Of a DNA stretch of 11,656 nt, positions 7,201 through 11,656 are shown in pieces (the first letter of the stretch is position 1; each line of letters opens with the position of its first letter). The DNA comes from an uncultured Hyphomonadaceae bacterium (GTDB lineage Bacteria > Pseudomonadota > Alphaproteobacteria > Caulobacterales > Hyphomonadaceae), in the NCBI GenBank assembly GCA_938049795.1, contig CALLCD010000002.1, positions 1 through 11,656 of the forward strand, read 5' to 3'. A program made the translations under genes and the position numbers. The notes beneath the pieces are model-generated. The model saw nothing but the letters and a program-made list of their open reading frames with translations, had not been told where the DNA came from and did not search any database.

Positions 7201-8759
7201 CCCCCGGCGTCACGCTGATCTCGCCGCCGCCCCATCACGATATCTACTCCATCGAAGATCTCGCCCAACTGATCTACGACCTCAAACAGATCAACCCCGA
7301 TGCCCGCGTCTGCGTCAAACTCGTCGCCCGCTCCGGCGTCGGCACAATTGCCGCTGGCGTCGCCAAAGCCAAAGCCGATGTCATCCTCATCGCAGGCAAT
7401 GTCGGCGGCACCGGCGCAAGCCCGCAAACCTCGATCAAACACGCCGGCCTGCCCTGGGAGCTCGGCCTCGCCGAAGCCCACCAAGTCCTCTCCATGAACA
7501 ATCTGCGCGAGAAAGTCACTCTGCGCACGGATGGCGGCTTGCGCACGGGCCGCGACATCGTCATGGCCGCCATGCTCGGCGCGGAAGAATACGGCATCGG
7601 CACAGCCAGCCTCGTCGCGATGGGCTGCATCATGGTCCGCCAATGCCACTCAAACACTTGCCCCGTCGGCATCTGCACCCAAGACCCGGCCCTCATCGAA
7701 CACTTCACCGGCAACCCCGACAAAGTCGTCAACCTGATGAGCTTCATCGCCGAAGATGTCCGCGAAACCCTCGCCGAACTTGGCCTTTCCAGCCTCGACG
7801 AAGCCATTGGCCGCTCCGATCTCCTCGCGCAAGTTTCGCGCGGCGCAGCCCATCTTGATGACCTCGACCTCAACCCGCTTCTGGTCCAGGTCGCAGGCGG
7901 CGCAGATGTCACCTATCAGCCCACCCGCCGCAACGAAGTGCCCGACACGCTCGACGCGCAAATCCTCCGCGACGCCGAACCCTTCTTCAAACGCGGCGAA
8001 AAAATGCAGCTCTCCTATGGCGTCCGCAATGTCCAGCGCGCCATCGGCACCCGCGCCTCCAGCGCCATTGTCCGCCAGTTCGGCGAGCGGTCATTGGCCG
8101 ACGGACGCCTCCATGTCCGGCTCGAAGGCTCGGCCGGCCAGTCCCTCGGCGCATTTGCCGTACAGGGACTAACCCTCGATATCACCGGCGACGCAAACGA
8201 TTATGTCGGCAAAGGCCTCTCCGGCGCAACCATCATCGCGCGCCCGCCCGCCGACGCCAAATTCGCTGCGGCCGAAAACGCCATCATCGGCAATACATGC
8301 CTCTATGGGGCAACCTCCGGCCGTCTGTATGCGGCAGGCACAGCCGGCGTCCGCTTCGCCGTGCGCAACTCCGGTGCAAGTGCCGTCATCGAAGGCTGCG
8401 GGGCCAATGGTTGCGAATATATGACCGGCGGCGAAGTGGCCATTCTCGGCCCCGTCGGCGACAATTTCGGCGCAGGCATGACGGGCGGCACAGCCTATAT
8501 CTGGGATCCAAAAGACGTGTTCGAAGCCGTCGCCAACCCCGACGCCATCAAATGGTACAAACTCTCCGCGCTCCCCGCCGAGCATGCCGAAAACTTCCGC
8601 CTCCTGATAGAACTCCACCACGAACGCACCGGCAGCACCCGCGCCGCAGCCCTCCTCGCAAACTTCGACCAAACCTGCACCGAAACCCTCCTCATAGTCC
8701 CCAACGAAATCTCGGCCCGCATCCTAGGCGAAGACGGCGTGAAGGTGGCGGCGGAGTAG
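4230..8759 (+). CDS. gltB: Glutamate synthase (NADPH), large subunit
   Basis: A 1509-residue GOGAT alpha subunit, full length for the family. It hydrolyses glutamine, channels the ammonia and reductively aminates 2-oxoglutarate to glutamate. Seen in order: a probable propeptide of 29 residues; C30 in C-G-V-G, the nucleophile of the class II glutamine amidotransferase domain (to about 400), with H-N-G-E near 259; the central domain (about 514-777, starting DNFRPLSHFF); the FMN/synthase domain (about 876-1185) with KPGEGGQLPG near 968 and GNVGGTGASP further on; the [3Fe-4S] cysteines C1133, C1139 and C1144, with the same spacing as in Azospirillum GltB; and the C-terminal Gly-rich GXGXG beta-helix (about 1290-1425). 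The ATG at 4230 follows AGGGA (4216-4220) and lies inside the end of the GFA-like gene, an eight-base overlap. No frameshift or missing key residue was seen. Seven G residues (8759-8765) start at the last base of the stop codon. Confidence 0.97.
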   Translation: MTDSNQHFLDARKALMDAHAYNPDDEHSACGVGLVAALDGESRREIVEMGIKALKNVWHRGAVDADGKTGDGAGIRLDVPQDFFRDQITRTGHTPTDAAICVGQIFLPRTDLAEQEAARTIVEREILAMGFYIYGWRQPPVDISVIGQKAADTRPEIEQVMFRDDQGRDADAMERALYICRRRIERRAREQGIPAFYVCSLSHKSLIYKGMFLAEDIDAFYLDLKDERFVSSVAIYHQRYSTNTFPQWALAQPFRMLAHNGEINTLKGNVNWLKSHEIKMVSESFGDHQDDVKPVITSGGSDSAALDNVFEMLCKAGRSAPMAKALLIPEAWSKRASIMPEKHAALYHYCNSVMEPWDGPAAIAAFDGRWAIAGLDRNGLRPLRYALTADNILAVGSEVGMCPLDNDTIVRKGRVAAGGLIAADLETGKFYEHHEIIDMLASENPYEAWLENVVDLEAQIGPGPEPRVYATREELLRRQTAAGVTMEDLELILAPMAEAGKEPIGSMGDDTPPAVLSDNFRPLSHFFRQNFAQVTNPPIDPLREDRVMSLKTRFKNLGNILATDEGQTNVFVLDSPFLSTGMYDRLQKVLGEGLTEIDCTFPVEGATNDGAALKAGLDRIRSEAVEAVAAGREHIVLTDEHQNPNRVSIPMILAAGAVHAHLVAEGLRSFCSITVRSAECLDTHYFAVLIGVGATCVNPYLAQDGLADRHARGLFGDVSLGEVVSNYKKAIEAGLLKILSKMGISVISSYRGGYNFEALGLSRALVADYFPGMTSRISGIGLAGLEENAIARHAQAFDEQVTALPVGGFYRLRSSGEPHALDGNLIHTLQAACNRGDYSIYRKYASALRDRPPVQLRDLMDFKSAGRATPLDEVQSINEIRKRFVTPGMSLGALSPDAHGTLNVAMNRIGAKSVSGEGGEVRERYTPLPNGDNMNSAVKQVASGRFGVTAEYLNQCREIEIKMAQGAKPGEGGQLPGFKVTEFIAKNRHATPGVTLISPPPHHDIYSIEDLAQLIYDLKQINPDARVCVKLVARSGVGTIAAGVAKAKADVILIAGNVGGTGASPQTSIKHAGLPWELGLAEAHQVLSMNNLREKVTLRTDGGLRTGRDIVMAAMLGAEEYGIGTASLVAMGCIMVRQCHSNTCPVGICTQDPALIEHFTGNPDKVVNLMSFIAEDVRETLAELGLSSLDEAIGRSDLLAQVSRGAAHLDDLDLNPLLVQVAGGADVTYQPTRRNEVPDTLDAQILRDAEPFFKRGEKMQLSYGVRNVQRAIGTRASSAIVRQFGERSLADGRLHVRLEGSAGQSLGAFAVQGLTLDITGDANDYVGKGLSGATIIARPPADAKFAAAENAIIGNTCLYGATSGRLYAAGTAGVRFAVRNSGASAVIEGCGANGCEYMTGGEVAILGPVGDNFGAGMTGGTAYIWDPKDVFEAVANPDAIKWYKLSALPAEHAENFRLLIELHHERTGSTRAAALLANFDQTCTETLLIVPNEISARILGEDGVKVAAE

Positions 8760-8762
8760 GGG

Positions 8763-8801
8763 GGGATGCGGGTTTGTCGCATTCCCGGCGAATGCTGATT
8801 T
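8763..8801 (+). terminator. Terminator region after gltB
   Basis: Two mutually exclusive hairpins are visible. GCATTC (8779-8784) pairs perfectly with GAATGC (8790-8795) around CCGGC and is followed by TGATTTTAT, as in an intrinsic terminator. Alternatively GGGATGCG (8763-8770) pairs with CGCATTCCC (8778-8786) with one bulged T. The first is the better terminator, about 20 bases after the gltB stop. A weaker five-base hairpin (GCTTC/GAAGC, 8813-8828) lies beyond it, before the convergent endonuclease gene. Confidence 0.5.
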
Positions 8802-8836
8802 TATACGGTGCAGCTTCAAGCTAGAAGCGGCTGAGA

Positions 8837-9850
8837 CTATGTCAGTAACTCAAGGTATTTTCTAATGCGTGTAACAAGCTTATCGGCCGCATTTCTCTTA
8901 TTTGTTAGTATATCAGTAAGGTCCATTACTAAAGTTACCACCTTGGTTTCGTTAAGTCTCTTCTGCACCTCTTCCGTTATGCAAGATGCTAATAAAATTG
9001 TATCGGCACCTGGTGAAGATGATTTTAGTTCATCAAATGATTTGATCATCGCTCCTAGTCTTTCGAGCGCCCCTGCGGGGTCGAGACCTGCTTTCACCTC
9101 GATTCCCGTTACCGTTCTACCGTCTGGCGCAATGAACCTCAAATCCGGTTCGCTGGAGAAAATAATACTTGAGGAGTTTATGCATTGAACGCTTTGAATT
9201 GTGTCAATGTTCTCGTCCAATTGAATGATAAGATCAGGCTGGCCGCTGACCGACTGGCCATTTTTTAGAACAAATGACTTAACCTCTTGAACGGCAATAA
9301 GACGTTCCACTATCGCTTTTCGGGTGGCGCGCTCACCTTCAGCGCCAATCTGATTTCGCCAACTTCCGTCAATAGAGATGCCCGCCGAAGCATAGAATAG
9401 AGCATCTAGTTTTGACATTGAAACATCTTCATTTTTGAGGAACAAAAGATTAGCGTGGTCATTCAATGCTGTGACGAGTTTGTAGGCCTGAGAGTCAGAA
9501 ATGGAGCCCGAAATTTCCTTTGTCTTAATGTTTGAAACGCCGGAAACTCGTTGTAGGCCTTTGATGGGAAAGGCGGTTATGCAACGATAGTACTTCAACA
9601 TTATTGGTGACACGCGGAGAACAGATGGATGTGCGAAGACCAATGATACGGGCAAGCCTTTCTTCTCTAAAACTTCGGCAGAACTTTTAGACGGTATCGT
9701 ATATTCAGAGCCCCATTCCAAGTCCGAGTCCATATTATCGATAATTGTTCGGGCTCTGGCTATCAATCCAAGGTAACCAAGGTCTTTTAATCGATTTGAT
9801 ACGAAACTAGCTCGCAAAGCATACTGCTCTAGTACATTATTTTCCGCCAT
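8837..9850 (-). CDS. Type II restriction endonuclease, PD-(D/E)XK type, AvaI/BsoBI-like
   Basis: A 337-residue protein from the ATG at 9850-9848. The frame also offers a TTG at 9877 without a ribosome binding site. A PD-(D/E)XK nuclease centre is visible: E234-P-D236, then E251-V-K253 after a beta hairpin. The following stretch KAGLDPAGALE, and the earlier GSWRNQIGAEGERATRKAI (163-181), match in pattern the ELKGGIDPAGADE and MRN-x-x-GA...TRAI elements of BsoBI as I remember that sequence. The length is also close (AvaI and BsoBI are about 315-325). AvaI and BsoBI cut CYCGRG, and XcyI/Cfr9I-type enzymes (CCCGGG) are another possibility; the specificity here is an inference. It should cleave unmodified DNA as the partner of the methyltransferase encoded just upstream, whose beta gene it overlaps by 14 bases. 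Base composition is far AT-richer than the glt genes, which suggests acquisition by transfer. Confidence 0.78.
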   Translation of the reverse strand: MAENNVLEQYALRASFVSNRLKDLGYLGLIARARTIIDNMDSDLEWGSEYTIPSKSSAEVLEKKGLPVSLVFAHPSVLRVSPIMLKYYRCITAFPIKGLQRVSGVSNIKTKEISGSISDSQAYKLVTALNDHANLLFLKNEDVSMSKLDALFYASAGISIDGSWRNQIGAEGERATRKAIVERLIAVQEVKSFVLKNGQSVSGQPDLIIQLDENIDTIQSVQCINSSSIIFSSEPDLRFIAPDGRTVTGIEVKAGLDPAGALERLGAMIKSFDELKSSSPGADTILLASCITEEVQKRLNETKVVTLVMDLTDILTNKRNAADKLVTRIRKYLELLT

Positions 9851-10247
9851 CGTCGTTACTCTCGAAAAATTGCACAAAGAGAGCGGTACCTACTGCTTCA
9901 GCGAGTTTAGGTGGGACGGCATTTCCAACCTGCCCAAACTGAGTCATCGTTGTCTTGCGCTTGCTGCTGTAACTATCAAGCCGAACACCTTTGAATTCCC
10001 AGTCGATTGGGAATGATTGCAGGCATGCAAGTTCTCGAACTGTCAACATCCTGTCTTCGTAAGGATGTATGAAGTCACGATAGCCGCTGCGGGTTACGGT
10101 TGGCGATGGTTTTTGCGGATGGAGACGGCGGTATGTTGAACCAAAAGTCTGGTCTACGTCAGATAGTTTCCCACCTATCGGGACCTTTCTTATTTTCTCT
10201 AATGTCGTTGGAGCATGAGCGGTCTGGACGTGATTCTTAATAGCCAT
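9837..10247 (-). CDS. DNA (cytosine-5) methyltransferase, C-terminal portion or beta subunit
   Basis: 136 residues if started at the ATG 10247-10245, which overlaps the stop of the alpha gene by 11 bases; AAGGGG about 13 bases upstream is a possible ribosome binding site. The frame is open further upstream (to 10334), but those codons lie under the alpha gene and resemble no methyltransferase sequence. It carries what the alpha part lacks: a short target-recognition region (about 28-62), motif IX (R66-M-L-T-V-R-E72-L-A-C-L-Q-S-F-P80) and motif X (G105-Q-V-G-N-A-V-P-P113). It opens with AIKNHVQTAHAP, the usual linker of single-chain C5 methyltransferases just before the recognition region. It has no catalytic motif and can act only with alpha. 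It could be a true second subunit, as in M.AquI (about 139 residues as I recall), or the downstream half of a frameshifted gene. The endonuclease gene starts within its last codons. Confidence 0.85.
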   Translation of the reverse strand: MAIKNHVQTAHAPTTLEKIRKVPIGGKLSDVDQTFGSTYRRLHPQKPSPTVTRSGYRDFIHPYEDRMLTVRELACLQSFPIDWEFKGVRLDSYSSKRKTTMTQFGQVGNAVPPKLAEAVGTALFVQFFESNDDGGK

Positions 10248-10947
10248 GATTTTCGATACGCCCCTTAATCGATTTTGATACTCGTAAAGCTGTGTCCGAA
10301 GGTTGGCTAGCCTTTGGAAGGTTGCAGATAGCATCAGCGACGGTCTTGGGACCGCCTCCCGTGTGAAAATCTTCTACGTGAGGAAAGTCGAATGATTTTG
10401 TTCCTCTCACACCGACAATGAATATACGCTCGCGTTTCTGGGGCACACCGAAATCTGCCGCATTTAAGATAGCGTGAGATACGGTATATCCATCGTGTCG
10501 ATTAGTTTCTTCTAGGTCGTTTTGAAATAGCTTTTTTATCTCTTTTAGCGCTAGCCCTTTTTCCCAATTGGCCATGCCTTTTACATTTTCCATGACAAAT
10601 GATTTCGGTCGAAGCTCGCGCACTATCCGAACGAAGTCGTATATCAATGCTCCCCTCGCATCGGATAGCCCCTCTCTTTTGCCGGCTAAGCTAAAAGACT
10701 GACAAGGTGGTCCGCCGAATATAAGATCAATAGGTGTTTCATTTAGCCCCGCTTGATGCAATATTTCAGCTCCTGACAATGTCTGAATATCCCCTTCTAT
10801 TATCTGTGCATCGGCCAGATTATGCCTCAGCGTCTCGCAGCATGATGGGTCGATTTCGACGCAAGCTCTGACATCAAATCCAGCGTCGCGCATTCCGATG
10901 TCCATTCCGCCAGCGCCCGAAAACAGTGATATAGCTATAGGTTTCAT
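10237..10947 (-). CDS. DNA (cytosine-5) methyltransferase, N-terminal portion or alpha subunit
   Basis: 236 residues. Contains the AdoMet-binding and catalytic motifs of C5-cytosine methyltransferases in order: motif I (F9-S-G-A-G-G14), an acidic residue after strand 2 (E31-I-D33), motif IV (G79-P-P-C82-Q-S, with C82 as the nucleophile), motif VI (E120-N121-V) and motif VIII (Q170-K-R-E-R174). The reading frame then ends before the target-recognition region, at TAA 10239-10237. Motifs IX and X are in the next, overlapping frame. As recalled, alpha of M.AquI is about 248 residues and breaks at the same place. The enzyme would transfer a methyl group to C5 of cytosine in the site cut by the partner endonuclease. 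The start ATG is at 10947; TACAAT (10987-10982) is a possible -10 element, but no -35 is recognisable and the ribosome binding site is weak. Codon and base use are AT-rich like the rest of the cassette. Confidence 0.88.
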   Translation of the reverse strand: MKPIAISLFSGAGGMDIGMRDAGFDVRACVEIDPSCCETLRHNLADAQIIEGDIQTLSGAEILHQAGLNETPIDLIFGGPPCQSFSLAGKREGLSDARGALIYDFVRIVRELRPKSFVMENVKGMANWEKGLALKEIKKLFQNDLEETNRHDGYTVSHAILNAADFGVPQKRERIFIVGVRGTKSFDFPHVEDFHTGGGPKTVADAICNLPKASQPSDTALRVSKSIKGRIENHGY

Positions 10948-11015
10948 GTTGGAACTCTGGGGTAAATTTTGCGATTCGGCAATTGTAGTCAGTGAGAAAA
11001 ATTATGCTTTTTGTT

Positions 11016-11034
11016 CCCCTCCCCACCCCCTACC
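11016..11034 (-). other. G-rich tract at the 3' end of the regA-like gene
   Basis: On the minus strand a GG, a run of five G and two runs of four G are separated by one or two bases, spanning the stop codon (TAG, 11032-11030) and the first bases after it. The first run has only two G, so a three-layer quadruplex is not complete without a bulge. No hairpin terminator is apparent for this gene. Confidence 0.4.
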
Positions 11035-11596
11035 GAGGCGCCCGTTTCGCCAATATCCGCTGCAATGTCCGCCGATGCATGTTCAGCCGCCGGGCCGTCT
11101 CCGACACATTGTGATCGCACAGTTCATAGACGCGCTGGATGTGTTCCCAGCGAACCCGATCCGCCGACATTGGGTTTTCCGGCGGGGCGGGTTTGGCGTC
11201 CGCGCGCGCGACCAGCGCCTTGATAATGTCTTCCACATCGGCGGGCTTTGAGAGGTAATCGACCGCCCCGGCCTTGACCGCCGCCACCGCCGTCGCAATC
11301 GCACCATAGCCGGTCAGGATCACCGCGCGCGAGTCCGGCCTATGCGTGTGCAGCACTTCGACCACATCAAGCCCCGATCCATCGCCAAGCCGCAAATCGA
11401 GCACCGCAAACGCAGGCGGGTTCAGCCGCGCAATGTCGCGCGCTTCGCTCACCGTAGACACTGCCGACACCAGAAAGCCGCGCTGGGCCAGCGCCCGCGC
11501 CAGCCTCTGGCAAAACGGCCCGTCATCATCGAGCACCAGACAGGTGCGATCATCCACATCTTGCAGTTTTTCGTGCAGTTTAACCGGTCGATCCAT
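11030..11596 (-). CDS. regA: Redox response regulator, RegA/ActR/PrrA family
   Basis: A 188-residue two-component response regulator. RegA/ActR/PrrA proteins receive phosphate from a RegB/ActS/PrrB membrane kinase and control redox-dependent genes (respiration, carbon and nitrogen metabolism). The receiver domain has the acidic pocket D23-D24-D25, the phospho-acceptor D67 (AVLDLRL), T95 in ILTGYG and K117 in LSKPAD. A proline-rich hinge (about 136-143, APPENPM) leads to a Fis-type helix-turn-helix (about 150-186) with the family-typical NVSETARRLNMHRRTLQRIL. The length is normal for the family (about 180-190). The ATG at 11596-11594 has an excellent AAGGAG seven bases upstream. ACTATATA (11632-11625) is a possible -10 element; its -35 is not clear. 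The cognate kinase is not in the window and may lie upstream beyond the edge. Base use is GC-rich like the glt genes, unlike the cassette downstream of it. Confidence 0.95.
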   Translation of the reverse strand: MDRPVKLHEKLQDVDDRTCLVLDDDGPFCQRLARALAQRGFLVSAVSTVSEARDIARLNPPAFAVLDLRLGDGSGLDVVEVLHTHRPDSRAVILTGYGAIATAVAAVKAGAVDYLSKPADVEDIIKALVARADAKPAPPENPMSADRVRWEHIQRVYELCDHNVSETARRLNMHRRTLQRILAKRAPR

Positions 11597-11656
11597 TTCC
11601 AGCTCCTTGGTATCGCCTGACCTCTATATAGTATGTTCGGGGTCCGGTTCCAGTGC

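Noticed and set aside
10248..10334. Longer beta methyltransferase starting at 10334
   Set aside because: The extra codons lie entirely under the alpha gene and resemble no methyltransferase motif. The ATG at 10247 gives the normal linker start and a coupled overlap.
8840..10993. GTCAGT near both ends of the restriction-modification cassette as a target-site duplication
   Set aside because: Only six bases, not exactly at clear borders, and no transposase or inverted terminal repeats accompany it; chance is likely.
1..11656. Search for tRNA, rRNA, CRISPR repeats, insertion sequences and integrases
   Set aside because: No cloverleaf, repeat array or transposase/integrase motif was recognised by eye in any gap. 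All gaps between genes are shorter than 300 bases.

Overview
The window looks like chromosomal DNA of an alphaproteobacterium, probably of the Caulobacterales/Maricaulales (Hyphomonadaceae-like) type. The evidence is a high-GC backbone, a RegA/ActR-type response regulator with the family's hallmark C-terminal helix-turn-helix, an alphaproteobacterial-style glutamate synthase, a TonB_C-domain protein of the kind common in that group, and a candidate promoter that fits the Caulobacter housekeeping consensus. The genus is an inference; no rRNA or other marker gene is present.

Left part (1-2114, all genes on the minus strand). uppP (undecaprenyl-diphosphatase, 1257-2114) is followed downstream by a 243-residue protein (385-1116). 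That protein joins an N-terminal ribbon-helix-helix (RHH)-like domain, one membrane segment, a TonB C-terminal-like domain and two EF-hand calcium loops. Downstream of it, after a good hairpin terminator, lies the 5' end of a second gene (1-201, running off the window) whose N-terminus is a paralogue of the same RHH-like domain. The pair looks like a small family of membrane-tethered RHH proteins.

Centre (2115-8800). A divergent, AT-rich intergenic region separates uppP from a plus-strand glutamate synthase operon in the order gltD - gfa-like - gltB. gltD (small subunit) and gltB (large subunit) together make NADPH-dependent GOGAT, which assimilates ammonia with glutamine synthetase. A small Zn-binding GFA/CENP-V-like protein is sandwiched between them and overlaps gltB. 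A terminator-like hairpin follows gltB.

Right part (8837-10947, minus strand). A visibly AT-richer type II restriction-modification cassette interrupts the GC-rich backbone. Its three genes overlap head to tail: C5-cytosine methyltransferase alpha (motifs I-VIII, catalytic Cys), methyltransferase beta (target-recognition region, motifs IX and X) and a PD-(D/E)XK endonuclease resembling AvaI/BsoBI. The split methyltransferase recalls the two-subunit M.AquI, whose partner endonuclease is an AvaI isoschizomer. The same layout could also come from a one-base frameshift at a short homopolymer, so this needs checking.

Far right (11030-11596, minus strand). A complete regA/actR-like redox response regulator with its own strong ribosome binding site lies here; its cognate kinase is not in the window.

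The points most worth following up are the RHH-TM-TonB_C-EF-hand architecture and its tandem paralogue, and the split methyltransferase with its AvaI-like endonuclease. Lesser points are the GFA-like gene inside the glt operon with an intragenic terminator-like hairpin, and the palindrome in the divergent uppP/gltD promoter region. No tRNA, rRNA, CRISPR array, insertion sequence, integrase or replication origin was recognised.
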